DNA of 64,000 nucleotides from Rivularia sp. T60_A2020_040 (lineage in GTDB: Bacteria > Cyanobacteriota > Cyanobacteriia > Cyanobacteriales > Nostocaceae): positions 98,945 through 162,944 of the forward strand of contig JACYMD010000063.1 of NCBI GenBank assembly GCA_015272215.1, written 5' to 3'. Below, in pieces: positions 53,386-62,519 of the stretch. How positions within the stretch are numbered: position 1 is the first letter of the stretch; every line of letters begins with the position of its first letter. The notes beneath the pieces were generated by a model. It saw only the letters and a program-made list of their open reading frames with translations. It was not told the DNA's origin and ran no database searches. The position numbers and the translations under genes are program-made.

Positions 53386-54606
53386 TCAAGCGCTTCTCAA
53401 AGCAACAATTGGATCGAGTTTTGCGGCTCGACGTGCGGGAATTACCCCGAAAAATAAACCGATTGTCCCAGAAACTCCAACAGCCGAAAGGATGGCAACA
53501 GTTGAGATTCCGGCTTCTAAGGGGGTAACAGCTGCGACTAAAAAAATGCCACTAACACCAACCGCAGTACCAATTAAACCACCAGCCGCCGAAACAATTA
53601 CTGCTTCAATGATGAACTGTAATAAAATATCTTGCTGAGTTGCACCAATTGCTTTTCGCAGTCCGATTTCTTGAGTACGTTCAGTGACAGAAACCAGCAT
53701 AATATTCATGATACCAATGCCACCGACAAATAAAGAAATACCTGCAATTGCAGCAAGCATAATTGTCAATGCGCCGGTTATTTGTCCGACTGTTTGTTGA
53801 GCATCTTTTTGAGAGCGCACGGTAAAATCATCTTCACCAGTTATTTTATGCCGTAGACGCAATAAATTTTTCATTTGAAACTCGGCTGCGTCTACACTAT
53901 CGTTATTAATTGCAGAGACTACAAGGTAATCTAAGGCAATACCGTAGGGAGAATTTTTTCCTACAAGTCGGTTTGCTGAAGTTGTGATTGGTATTAATGC
54001 AGCTTCATCGTAATTAGCACCACCCAATCCCGAACCTTTTCCTTCTAAAGTGCCAATAATTTGAAAAGTAGTATTTTTAATTCGCAGTTGTTTTCCTAAA
54101 GGATTAATGCCACCAAAAATTTTTTCTGTTAAATCGGCACCCAGCACAACTACTTGATTGCTACGTTTGATATCTATTTCATTAAAAAAGCGTCCTTTGG
54201 CAACTTGAAAATCTCGTACCAGCGGAAAACCTGGAGTAGTGCCAATTATATTTACATCGGTATTTCTATTGCCATAAGTCACCACATATCTACGATTTAA
54301 TTCTGGTGCAACTCCCGCAATTGTTGGAACTTGAGTTGCAATAGCTTCAGCATCTTCCAATACCAAGGTTTTAGGAATCTCAAAGGTAATCCGCTGAGTT
54401 TCTTGATTTCCTGGAATTACAAATAATACATTAGGTCCGAGAGATTCCAACTGTTTATTAACAAATTTTTGTCCTCCTTCACCAATCCCAATCATCGCAA
54501 TTACCGAAGCATTACCGATAACAATGCCTAACATAGTCAGAGCGCTACGCAATTTATTTGATAGCAGGGTTGTACCCGCCATTTGTACACTTTCTACAAA
54601 GTTCAT
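53386..54606 (-). CDS. MacB-like ABC transporter permease
   Basis: 406-residue type VII (MacB/LolC-like) permease. One N-terminal helix (LTMLGIVIGNASVIAMIGIG), a large periplasmic domain (about 45-280) and three C-terminal helices (LTIMLAAIAGISLFVGGIGI; IIEAVIVSAAGGLIGTAVGV; ILSAVGVSGTIGLFFGVIPA). Characteristic pieces include LRKAIGATQQDILLQFIIEA and the ending PARRAAKLDPIVALR. Such permeases move substrates from the periplasm to an outer-membrane channel by mechanotransmission. It lies between its adaptor (59 bases upstream) and its ATPase. Confidence 0.92.
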   Translation of the reverse strand: MNFVESVQMAGTTLLSNKLRSALTMLGIVIGNASVIAMIGIGEGGQKFVNKQLESLGPNVLFVIPGNQETQRITFEIPKTLVLEDAEAIATQVPTIAGVAPELNRRYVVTYGNRNTDVNIIGTTPGFPLVRDFQVAKGRFFNEIDIKRSNQVVVLGADLTEKIFGGINPLGKQLRIKNTTFQIIGTLEGKGSGLGGANYDEAALIPITTSANRLVGKNSPYGIALDYLVVSAINNDSVDAAEFQMKNLLRLRHKITGEDDFTVRSQKDAQQTVGQITGALTIMLAAIAGISLFVGGIGIMNIMLVSVTERTQEIGLRKAIGATQQDILLQFIIEAVIVSAAGGLIGTAVGVSGIFLVAAVTPLEAGISTVAILSAVGVSGTIGLFFGVIPARRAAKLDPIVALRSA

Positions 54607-54664
54607 TTATTGGTTGTTAGTTGTTAGTTGTTAAATTTATAAACGATTAATCACTATCCACTAT

Positions 54665-56131
54665 CTACTCACTCCCTTGCTCTAACTTTTTCTGGATTTT
54701 GTAATCATCCGGGGGGCTGATGAAAATGCGATCGCCAATTTGTAATCCTTCTAATACCTGAGTTTCATTTCCAACTTGGGAGCCGATTGTGACTTGTTTA
54801 AATTGTGCTTTGTTGTTTTTATCGGGTGCTAAAACGCCTGTTTGCCCTTTCTCTGTGACGATAGTAACTGTTGGCACCCATAGGGCATTAACTTCATCGC
54901 CTAAAAATGTCAAGTTTACGTTTAAACCGGAAAGCAGTTTGTCTTTTCCTGTGTTAATTGCAACTCGTACTTGAAATAATGTTACACCTTGTTCGTTGAC
55001 AGCTTCCGGAGCAATCAAACGCACTTCTCCTGTGAAAACTTGGTCGGGATAAGCGTCGGCTACGATGTCTACTTGTTGCCCTACTTTGATTTTACCGATG
55101 TCGGCTTCCGGGACATTTGCTAATACTTCTAATCCCCGCGCTAAGGCAACTACGGAACTTGATGTGGCTGATGCACTAGTCGAAGCGGAAGTTGTCGGTG
55201 TAACAAATGCTCCGACATTGGCAAATTTTTGCGTGATAATACCTGAAAATGGAGCGCGGATAATAGTATTATCTAAATTTACTTGCTCGGTTTTGAGTTG
55301 TGCTTGTGCTGCGCTAACACCTGCTGCTGCTTGAGCAATTTCTTCGGGGCGGGAGCCACTTTCTAACAATTGTAATTGAGCGCTTGCTTCTGCGACAGCT
55401 GCTTGAAGTCGGGTGATTTCTTCAGCCCGACTACCGCTTTCAAGTAAAGCTAATCTTTTTTGGGCTTCAAGTAAGTTTGCCTGAGCGGTTTTATCTTCGC
55501 TGACAAATTGGTCTAAATCGTCTTTTTTGATTGCTCCTTGACTGTACAAACTGCGGTAACGTCTGACTCTTTCATTAGTCAAATCAACTCTGGCAATAGC
55601 AGCATCTACCTGGGCTTGGGAAGCAGCAATTTCTTGGGGACGATTTCCGGAACGAGCTGCGGCTAATTGGGCTTGGGCTTGTGCTAAACGGGCTTTAGCT
55701 TGGCTAATTTCTTGGGGACGAGAACCAGCTTTTTGTTGGTCTAATTTTGCTTGAGCTTGTGTTAAGTTAGCGCGAGCTTGTAGAATTCTTGCCTGAATAT
55801 CTGCACTATCCATTGTGGCGAGAATTTGTCCTTGTTTTACGGTGTCGCCTTGTTCTACATATAATTGGGTTACTGTGCCGGGGTTTTTTGGGCTAATGTT
55901 CACGTTTTGAACTGGCACAATTTTTCCACTAGCATTCAGAAGTAGAGTGATATTTTTTTCTTCGACTAAGGTAGTAAGTTGAGTGATGTCTTGTTTGTTT
56001 TTTGCTCGATCAATAAAAACATAGGTAGTAGTTGCCCCCACAACTACAATTCCCGCAGCCAACAGAGCAACAAGCCAGCGAGGTAATCCTTTCACTTTGC
56101 CGATTAGGGGAATTTCTATGGGTGTAGCCAT
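54665..56131 (-). CDS. HlyD/MacA-type periplasmic adaptor
   Basis: 488-residue membrane fusion protein. A transmembrane helix (WLVALLAAGIVVVGATTTYV, about 19-38) precedes a lipoyl half-motif (LYVEQGDTVKQGQILATMDS), a long coiled-coil hairpin and the second lipoyl half (TIIRAPFSGIITQKFANVGA). The hairpin contains three or four tandem blocks beginning GSRPQEI, GNRPQEI, GSRAEEI and GSRPEEI at ~35-residue spacing, an internal duplication that lengthens the hairpin. It should bridge the MacB-type permease and an outer-membrane TolC protein, which is not in this window. First gene of the adaptor-permease-ATPase operon. Confidence 0.92.
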   Translation of the reverse strand: MATPIEIPLIGKVKGLPRWLVALLAAGIVVVGATTTYVFIDRAKNKQDITQLTTLVEEKNITLLLNASGKIVPVQNVNISPKNPGTVTQLYVEQGDTVKQGQILATMDSADIQARILQARANLTQAQAKLDQQKAGSRPQEISQAKARLAQAQAQLAAARSGNRPQEIAASQAQVDAAIARVDLTNERVRRYRSLYSQGAIKKDDLDQFVSEDKTAQANLLEAQKRLALLESGSRAEEITRLQAAVAEASAQLQLLESGSRPEEIAQAAAGVSAAQAQLKTEQVNLDNTIIRAPFSGIITQKFANVGAFVTPTTSASTSASATSSSVVALARGLEVLANVPEADIGKIKVGQQVDIVADAYPDQVFTGEVRLIAPEAVNEQGVTLFQVRVAINTGKDKLLSGLNVNLTFLGDEVNALWVPTVTIVTEKGQTGVLAPDKNNKAQFKQVTIGSQVGNETQVLEGLQIGDRIFISPPDDYKIQKKLEQGSE

Positions 56132-56442
56132 AACAGCAGCGACAAAAATTGTCTCATAGATTGGGTAAGGTAGAGTGGAACGTGCAATAGAGAACCGATA
56201 GCAGACAGGATTTTACCGTTAAGATGTTTTGTTTAAAGGGTGTATAGCAATATCCAACAATCTACCTTCGCGCAAGGGGTTTAATACCAAATTAAAAAGT
56301 TAAAAATCAGTTCTCTTGTATTTGTTTAACTTTTTTAATAGTAGCCTTTTCAACTTGCATATGACTTTACCTTTTGGGGTAACTTTAGTCATGATTAATT
56401 AGTTTTATTCTGTAAGTAACCAAAATGTGGGATGGGGAACAA

Positions 56443-57447
56443 ATGACTCCTATAGAAAGACAAATCACTGAAACATTTAGCTGTCATCAACAGCCCAGAT
56501 GGTTTAAGCTATCTGAAAGATTCCTTAATTTGTGCCAAAAAGGCGGTAGTGTGCCTAAACGAGTTGGATTAATTTCTGTTCTATTTTTCTGTAGCTTTTT
56601 GAGCGTGTCTCCTCAAAGAGTTAACGCCCAAGCATTATTACCTCATACTGTGCAACTTGATGCTGGCAAGTTAGAACAGCAGGGTTTGCTTTTAGCCCAG
56701 GAAGCTGCACAACTTGCACAATTTCAGCAGTTCGACTTGGCAATGCCCCGGGCAAGGCTAGCGACTCAACTAGCTCCCAACAATGACAAAGTATGGTTTC
56801 TTTTAGGGGGATTATATTTACAATCCAAAGAACTTGATCAAGCGATTACTTCTTTACAAAAGGCACAAAGACTTAATCCTAAAAATGCTGAGACTTATTT
56901 CGCTTTAGGTTCTGCTTATTTTCAACAGGAAAAATATCAATCAGCAATTGTTCAATATCAAGCAGGCTTAAAAATCAAACCCAATGATCCAGAAGGGTTA
57001 TTTGATTTAGGCAACGCTTACTATATGCTGGGTCAATTACCCCAAGCGATTGTAGAGTACAAAAAATCTATTGCTAACAAGCAAGATTTTTGGCCTGCGA
57101 CTAACAATATTGGATTAATTTTTTATGAACAAGGCGATATTAGGGGTGCGATAAATCAATGGCAACAAGCTATTACTAAAGCCAACACCGCCAAACAACC
57201 AGCCGCCGAACCTCAACTCGCATTAGCCGTTGCCTTATATACTAGAGGCGACAAAAGCGATCGCCAAAGGGGTTTAGCAATGGGAGAAGCTGCACTCAAA
57301 CTCGATGAACGCTATGCTAATTTAGATTTCCTTAAAGAAAATCTTTGGGGTAATCGTTTATTATCCGATACCAAAAAATTCTTAGAATTACCGAGTATCC
57401 AAGCTGCATTGAACGGACAATCTCTCTCCCAACCAGCCGGACAATAG
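56443..57447 (+). CDS. secreted or envelope TPR-repeat protein
   Basis: About 334 residues from the ATG at 56443, chosen because GGGGA lies 5 bases upstream; an ATG at 56425 is also in frame. A hydrophobic export segment (RVGLISVLFFCSFLSVSP, about 41-58) ends near VNAQALL, a likely cleavage site; the ~40-residue polar stretch before it is unusual for a signal peptide. At least four TPR units follow (WFLLGGLYLQSKELDQAITS, YFALGSAYFQQEKYQSAIVQ, LFDLGNAYYMLGQLPQAIVE, IGLIFYEQGDIRGAINQWQQ). TPRs bind partner proteins, here probably at the thylakoid or periplasmic side. Divergent from the exporter operon. Confidence 0.8.
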   Translation: MTPIERQITETFSCHQQPRWFKLSERFLNLCQKGGSVPKRVGLISVLFFCSFLSVSPQRVNAQALLPHTVQLDAGKLEQQGLLLAQEAAQLAQFQQFDLAMPRARLATQLAPNNDKVWFLLGGLYLQSKELDQAITSLQKAQRLNPKNAETYFALGSAYFQQEKYQSAIVQYQAGLKIKPNDPEGLFDLGNAYYMLGQLPQAIVEYKKSIANKQDFWPATNNIGLIFYEQGDIRGAINQWQQAITKANTAKQPAAEPQLALAVALYTRGDKSDRQRGLAMGEAALKLDERYANLDFLKENLWGNRLLSDTKKFLELPSIQAALNGQSLSQPAGQ

Positions 57448-57580
57448 TTTTTTACTTGGATAATTTTAATAGCGAGCAAGGTATTATTTTTATCTTTAAC
57501 GGGCTGGCTTGCTATTAATCTTTCCCCAGACTATTGCTTAAAAGTACACCTATATAGTACACCTATATTATCAATGGAAG

Positions 57581-57604
57581 CAGTAGCCCTTTAATGGGCG
57601 ACTG
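57581..57604. terminator. imperfect hairpin between convergent genes
   Basis: CAGTAGCCC (57581-57589) and GGGCGACTG (57596-57604) pair with one mismatch across a 6-base loop, between the TPR and response-regulator genes. No T-run nearby until 57620. Weak candidate. Confidence 0.35.
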
Positions 57605-57623
57605 TTCCGTTGTAGGGTTGTTT

Positions 57624-58034
57624 TTAAGAAGCGTTATTGTCTTTGGGTAGTAGAGCGATGATTTGGTCAACAAACAGTTGATGATCCACCACAGGTTTGG
57701 AAATATAACCATCTGCACCACTTTGCCGCAAAAAGCTTTCGCGATCGCCTTCCATCGCGTGAGCAGTCACCAAAATAATCGGTAATGTTGCTGTTTGAGG
57801 ATCAGATTTTAACATTTGTGTAATTTTGATCCCATCCACAGATTTACCTTGGTAAACGCTTCTAGAAAGAGAAACATCCATTAAAATAATGTCTGCTTCT
57901 TTGGCTTGAGCAATTTTGATTACTTCGTCTACATTTTCAGTGTGTTTAACATCTAAACCTCCGCGTTTGGTTAAAATTTTGGAAAACACACGAGCATTAA
58001 CAAGATCGTCTTCGACAATCAAAACAGTTTTCAT
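57624..58034 (-). CDS. single-domain response regulator (CheY-like)
   Basis: 136 residues from the ATG at 58034, consisting of one receiver domain: VLIVEDDLVNARVFSKIL with acidic pocket Asp9-Asp10, phosphoacceptor Asp53 (LMDVSLS), Thr in VTAHAMEGD and Lys in YISKPVVD. There is no output domain, so it must signal by protein contact or serve in a phosphorelay. The frame is open 18 codons further upstream, but the conserved protein starts MKTVLIVEDD. Divergent from the topoisomerase gene; no partner kinase nearby. Confidence 0.88.
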   Translation of the reverse strand: MKTVLIVEDDLVNARVFSKILTKRGGLDVKHTENVDEVIKIAQAKEADIILMDVSLSRSVYQGKSVDGIKITQMLKSDPQTATLPIILVTAHAMEGDRESFLRQSGADGYISKPVVDHQLFVDQIIALLPKDNNAS

Positions 58035-58125
58035 GAGAATCGATCGCACTTTTAAGATGTGAAGGGGATAGACGATTGAAGATAGCACGATTTACGGCGT
58101 GTCTACATTCAAAAAATCAAATTGT

Positions 58126-58145
58126 ATCCTTGTCAACAAGGATAA
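58126..58145. promoter_or_regulatory. palindrome upstream of the gyrase/topoisomerase gene
   Basis: TATCCTTG/CAAGGATA with a 4-base loop lies in the divergent gap between the response regulator and the topoisomerase gene. No T-run, so an operator or RNA structure rather than a terminator. Function not known. Confidence 0.3.
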
Positions 58146-58274
58146 TACTACCGAAGCAGCAAGACATAAATATCAAAATTTTATGACCAAGAGCATTTCA
58201 TCCGTTATAAGTAAGATTACTGCTCTCCAACGTTACGGCAATCCAAGTGTAGTTCAAGTTCAGGGAAAAAACTC

Positions 58275-60800
58275 ATGGCAAAACAGTTAAACCTTCTCTC
58301 CACGGGACAGGTAATCACCACAGCCTTGCATACGGAAATGCAAAGGTCTTATCTCGAATATGCCATGAGTGTAATTGTGGGGCGGGCATTACCGGATGTC
58401 CGCGATGGTTTAAAGCCGGTGCATCGGCGGATTTTGTACGCGATGCACGAACTGGGCTTAACTCCCGATCGACCTTACCGAAAATGCGCTCGTGTAGTTG
58501 GAGACGTGTTGGGTAAATATCACCCCCACGGAGACCAATCGGTTTATGATGCTTTAGTGCGTTTGGTACAGTCCTTTTCTTGCCGTTATCCTTTGTTAGG
58601 GGGACACGGTAACTTTGGTAGCGTAGATAACGACCCCCCAGCGGCAATGCGCTACACTGAAACACGTTTAGCACCGATTAGCCATGAGGGAATGCTCGCT
58701 GAAATTGGCGAAGAAACAGTAGAATTTATCGGTAATTTTGATAATTCTCAGCAGGAACCAACAGTTTTACCCGCCCAGTTACCGTTTTTGTTACTTAATG
58801 GTTGTGCTGGAATTGCTGTAGGGATGGCTACCAATATTCCGCCGCATCATTTAGGAGAAGTGGTGGATGGGTTGATTGCTTTGATCGATAACCCCGAACT
58901 GTCTGACGAAAAATTATTCAAAATTATACCGGGACCTGACTTTCCGACTGGTGGAGAAATTGTTGGCAAAGATGGTATTCACGAAGCATACACCACTGGT
59001 AAAGGTGGTATTTTACTGCGCGGAGTTGCCAACATTGAAGAAGTACCTACTGGACGAGGTAATAAACGACGCACCGCAATTGTAGTTACAGAATTGCCTT
59101 ATCAAGTGAATAAGGCGGGTTGGATTGAAAAAGTCGCTGATTTAGTCAATCAAGGACGAATCAACGGAATTAGTGATATTCGCGATGAAAGCGATCGCGA
59201 TGGGATGCGGGTAGTAATCGAGTTGAAGCGCGATGCTGTTCCAGCAGAACTCCTGTACCATTTGTATCATCAAACGGCTCTGCAAACTACTTTTGGGGCG
59301 ATTCTTTTAGGGATAGTTGATGGACAACCGCGTCAATTAAGTTTGCGTCAACTGTTGCAAGAGTTTTTGGATTTTCGCGAGCAAACTCTCAATCGTCGAT
59401 ATTCTTATGAATTAAGTAAAGCAGAAAGTCGGCTGCATATAGTGTCCGGTTTGCTTGCAGCACTTTCGCAAGTCGATCAAGTAATTGAGATTTTGCGACA
59501 AGCTGCCGATGGTTCCACAGCTAAAGTTGCTCTTGTAACTACCTTGGGGTTGAGTGAGATACAGGCAGATGAAATTTTAGCGATGCCAATGCGACGACTC
59601 ACTGGTATGGAGCGGCAAAAATTACAGCAAGAGTTTGAGGAACTTGAAGAAAAAATTAATACGTTACGTAAATTACTCGACGATAGGAAAGAATTACTTA
59701 AAAGTTTAAAAAAAGATTTGCGGAGTTTGAAACGCTCTTATAACGATGAGCGACGCAGCAAATTTATAGAAAAACCCGATAATAAAGCATTTGTCAAACA
59801 GAAAAATAAAAGTGAGGAAAAAGATAAAAGTATTAAATCTAAAAGTCAGAGTCCAGCAATACAGGTACCTGTTGAAGATGTAGTATTAGAATTCTCTCAG
59901 CGCGGCTACGTGCGACGAACTAGTTTATCTTCTAAAAGATCAAAAGCTGAGAGCGGAATTCCAGATTATGATTTTATTCTTCAAGCTTCGGAAACTAATA
60001 CTCTCAAAGACCTATTAGTTGTAACTAGTAGCGGTAAAATGTACCCGTTACAAGTAGGAGATATTCCGCCTACAACTGGTCGTGGAGCGCGGGGAACACC
60101 ACTGATAACTTTGCTAACATCCACTGCTCAGAGCCAAGCTGAATCTATTGTTGGTCGTCTTGTCATTCCAGAAAATTCAACTAATACAGATGTAGTTCTT
60201 TTAACCAAACAAGGACGTATCAAACGTTTGTCTATAGAAGAATTAACTAATGTCAGCCGTCGTGGAGTTACTATTCTCAAACTCAAAGATGATGACGAAC
60301 TGTTATCAACTCACTTTGTCAACAGCGGCGAACGTTTAATTTTAGCCAGTTCTGGTGGAAGAATACTCTATTTTGAAGTCAATGACGCACAACTTCCTTG
60401 TATGGGACGCACTGCTGTCGGTTTACAAGCCCTGCGTGTAGGTAAACAACATCAAATGGTTGGCTGTGTGACTTTGAGTAAAAACTCTCATTTATTGCTA
60501 GTTACTCAAGAAGGATATGCTAAACAACTTGATGTAAGTAAATTAAAATTAGCCAATCGCGGTGATTTAGGCGCTCAAGTTGTTAAATTTGCGGTTCCAA
60601 CTGACAATCTTGCGGGCATTGCTTTAGTCAAACCGGAAACTGAAATCGCCCTCGTCACCAGTAATCAGCGAGTAATACGTCTGAATGGAGAAAGTGTTCC
60701 TGTACTGAATAAAAATGATCCGGGCAAAAAGGTTGTAGAACTCAACCGCGATGAAACAGTTGTCACTGTTAACGAAGTGGCAATTGAAAATAATTCCTAG
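58275..60800 (+). CDS. gyrA: type IIA DNA topoisomerase subunit A (GyrA/ParC-like)
   Basis: 841-residue A subunit of gyrase or topoisomerase IV, which cuts and rejoins double-stranded DNA. The winged-helix domain has [16 protein letters not shown] and the catalytic Tyr127 in AMRYTETRL; the IPxhhhNG-type segment [20 protein letters not shown] follows. A Lys-rich linker (about 480-530) leads to the C-terminal beta-pinwheel domain ([27 protein letters not shown]). The GyrA box (QRRGGKG) expected in wrapping gyrases is replaced by TGRGARGT, so it may be the second, ParC-like paralogue that cyanobacteria carry. Gln88 sits where E. coli GyrA has Ser83. The GyrB/ParE partner is not in the window. 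Confidence 0.9.
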   Translation: MAKQLNLLSTGQVITTALHTEMQRSYLEYAMSVIVGRALPDVRDGLKPVHRRILYAMHELGLTPDRPYRKCARVVGDVLGKYHPHGDQSVYDALVRLVQSFSCRYPLLGGHGNFGSVDNDPPAAMRYTETRLAPISHEGMLAEIGEETVEFIGNFDNSQQEPTVLPAQLPFLLLNGCAGIAVGMATNIPPHHLGEVVDGLIALIDNPELSDEKLFKIIPGPDFPTGGEIVGKDGIHEAYTTGKGGILLRGVANIEEVPTGRGNKRRTAIVVTELPYQVNKAGWIEKVADLVNQGRINGISDIRDESDRDGMRVVIELKRDAVPAELLYHLYHQTALQTTFGAILLGIVDGQPRQLSLRQLLQEFLDFREQTLNRRYSYELSKAESRLHIVSGLLAALSQVDQVIEILRQAADGSTAKVALVTTLGLSEIQADEILAMPMRRLTGMERQKLQQEFEELEEKINTLRKLLDDRKELLKSLKKDLRSLKRSYNDERRSKFIEKPDNKAFVKQKNKSEEKDKSIKSKSQSPAIQVPVEDVVLEFSQRGYVRRTSLSSKRSKAESGIPDYDFILQASETNTLKDLLVVTSSGKMYPLQVGDIPPTTGRGARGTPLITLLTSTAQSQAESIVGRLVIPENSTNTDVVLLTKQGRIKRLSIEELTNVSRRGVTILKLKDDDELLSTHFVNSGERLILASSGGRILYFEVNDAQLPCMGRTAVGLQALRVGKQHQMVGCVTLSKNSHLLLVTQEGYAKQLDVSKLKLANRGDLGAQVVKFAVPTDNLAGIALVKPETEIALVTSNQRVIRLNGESVPVLNKNDPGKKVVELNRDETVVTVNEVAIENNS

Positions 60801-60942
60801 TTTTTAGCTGCGGATTGATTGGGAAAAATCGTGATTTACGATATTGTTGGGGTAATTTATCAATTACCTCTATCTTGTATAAAAATTCTTTATCATCAAA
60901 CATTGTTAAAGTCTAGCTTTATAACAATTTTGTGTAAAAATG

Positions 60943-60970
60943 TTGCAAATGTTAAAATATTTGCTATATT
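60943..60970 (+). promoter_or_regulatory. hlip promoter (-35 TTGCAA, -10 TATATT)
   Basis: TTGCAA at 60943-60948 and TATATT at 60965-60970 are separated by 16 bases, a good SigA-type promoter. Transcription would start near 60977, about 48 bases before the hlip ATG and inside the HLR1 element. Confidence 0.6.
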
Positions 60971-60973
60971 TAA

Positions 60974-60991
60974 GTTACAAAAGGTTACAAA
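60974..60991 (+). promoter_or_regulatory. HLR1 element (RpaB binding site)
   Basis: GTTACAAA-AG-GTTACAAA is a perfect fit to the HLR1 consensus (two GTTACA(A/T)(A/T) copies two bases apart), the known binding site of response regulator RpaB. It lies just downstream of the -10 box, where RpaB binding represses in low light and release allows high-light induction. Confidence 0.8.
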
Positions 60992-61024
60992 CAACAATTA
61001 GGAATTCAGCTCGGAGTAGTAATT

Positions 61025-61204
61025 ATGGCAAACTCAACTAAAGTACCTGTTGCAACAACTGAAGACCGTAATGCTTGGCGTTGGGGCTTTACCCCTCAAG
61101 CAGAAATTTGGAACGGTCGTTTAGCGATGATTGGCTTTGTCGCTGCTGCTTTAATTGAACTTTTCTCCGGTAAAGGCTTTTTGCATTTCTGGGGTATTCT
61201 CTAA
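61025..61204 (+). CDS. hli: high-light-inducible protein (Hlip/SCP)
   Basis: 59-residue one-helix member of the chlorophyll a/b-binding superfamily. It protects photosystems and carries chlorophyll and carotenoid during stress and photosystem assembly. The thylakoid helix contains the chlorophyll-binding motif [20 protein letters not shown] (residues 26-45) with Glu27, Asn30 and Arg32, preceded by WGFTPQ and followed by [15 protein letters not shown] lies 8 bases before the ATG. An HLR1 box overlaps the promoter and a strong bidirectional terminator follows, so it is a single light-regulated unit. Confidence 0.95.
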   Translation: MANSTKVPVATTEDRNAWRWGFTPQAEIWNGRLAMIGFVAAALIELFSGKGFLHFWGIL

Positions 61205-61256
61205 GTTTTAAAATTCGGTTTATCGAAATTGTAAATTTAATTTATTCAAAATAAAA

Positions 61257-61290
61257 ACCTGGGAAATACTTAGTAATCCCAGGTCTTTTT
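61257..61290. terminator. bidirectional intrinsic terminator between hlip and sigA
   Basis: A perfect 8-bp stem ACCTGGGA (61257-61264) with TCCCAGGT (61277-61284) over a 12-base loop. It is followed by CTTTTT on the plus strand (hlip) and TTTTTAT on the minus strand (sigA), so it can stop both convergent transcripts. Confidence 0.85.
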
Positions 61291-61343
61291 GTGGTAGTTT
61301 GCCAAAAGTTACTCATGACAAACTACTGAATGCAAATAATTTA

Positions 61344-62519
61344 CTAGCGAATATATTCTTTCAGCACGCTATTACGATTGGGGTGACGTAACTTACGAAG
61401 TGCTTTTGCCTCAATTTGACGAATACGTTCGCGAGTTACGTTAAAAATTTGTCCGATTTCTTCGAGAGTTTTCATCCGACCATCATCTAAACCATAGCGT
61501 AGTCTGAGAACATCGCGTTCGCGAGGGCTGAGACTATCCAGGACTTTTTCGAGGTCTTCCCGTAGTAAACTCTTAGAAACTTGGTCTTCTGGTGTTTCAC
61601 CATCTGACTCAATAAAATCACCCAAACGGGAATCTTCTTCTTTACCGATGGGAGTTTCCAAAGAAATTGGTAGCTGAGCGGATTTGGCGATAAATCTCAG
61701 CTTTTCAATAGTCATCTCCATGCGAGTAGCGATTTCTTCCTCAGTGGGTTTGCGTCCCATTTCTTGAGAAAGTAACTTAGTAGTTTTCTTAATGCGAGAG
61801 ATGGTTTCATACAGGTGAACTGGTAGACGAATCGTCCGAGATTGATCGGCGATCGCCCGAGTAATAGCCTGACGAATCCACCATGTAGCGTAGGTAGAAA
61901 ACTTATAACCTTTTTCATGGTCGAACTTTTCAGCAGCACGAATCAAACCGAGACTACCTTCCTGAATCAAATCTTGGAAAGACAATCCACGATTCATGTA
62001 TTTCTTAGCAATCGAAACTACAAGGCGCAGGTTAGATTGAACCATTTTATCTTTCGCCCTACGTCCTATATGAAGGCGATAGCGAAATTGCGGCAAAGGT
62101 AGCTGTACGGCTTCTGCCCATTCGATGTCTCTAGGTTCGCGTTCGAGCTGCTGCAAGAGTCTTTCGCGCACTCTTTCTAATTCGAGCAAATCAGCAATTT
62201 TACGTGCCAATTCAATTTCTTCATCTGCTCGTAGAAGGCGAATTCTACCAATTTCCTGTAAATACAGGCGAATAGAATCTTCGGTGTAGTGCTTTTTCTT
62301 CGCTTGCGTCCGACGACGACCTTTAGCAGCTTTTCCAGCCTTGGCTACGTCAGCAGCAGCCGCCGGTTCTGCAAATTCTTCTTCTTCGCCTTCATTAATA
62401 AGTAAATCTTCTTCGTCTTCTTCATCTTCGATTAAGAGTTCTAACTCCATCTCGGGCTGATTTATCACTCCTAGGTTCGGTTGATAAATATTTTCGAGTA
62501 CGTTGTTAGCCTGGTTCAT
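61344..62519 (-). CDS. sigA: principal RNA polymerase sigma factor SigA (group 1)
   Basis: 391-residue group 1 sigma factor that directs RNA polymerase to housekeeping promoters. An acidic N-terminal stretch (about 25-50, with [13 protein letters not shown]) precedes region 1.2 ([20 protein letters not shown]), region 2 ([20 protein letters not shown] and [20 protein letters not shown]), region 3 and region 4 with the -35 helix-turn-helix ([20 protein letters not shown]). Length and the KKHYTEDS start of region 1.2 are those of cyanobacterial SigA/RpoD1. It is convergent with hlip and preceded by ~1.5 kb without genes, leaving room for distant promoters. Confidence 0.96.
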   Translation of the reverse strand: MNQANNVLENIYQPNLGVINQPEMELELLIEDEEDEEDLLINEGEEEEFAEPAAAADVAKAGKAAKGRRRTQAKKKHYTEDSIRLYLQEIGRIRLLRADEEIELARKIADLLELERVRERLLQQLEREPRDIEWAEAVQLPLPQFRYRLHIGRRAKDKMVQSNLRLVVSIAKKYMNRGLSFQDLIQEGSLGLIRAAEKFDHEKGYKFSTYATWWIRQAITRAIADQSRTIRLPVHLYETISRIKKTTKLLSQEMGRKPTEEEIATRMEMTIEKLRFIAKSAQLPISLETPIGKEEDSRLGDFIESDGETPEDQVSKSLLREDLEKVLDSLSPRERDVLRLRYGLDDGRMKTLEEIGQIFNVTRERIRQIEAKALRKLRHPNRNSVLKEYIR

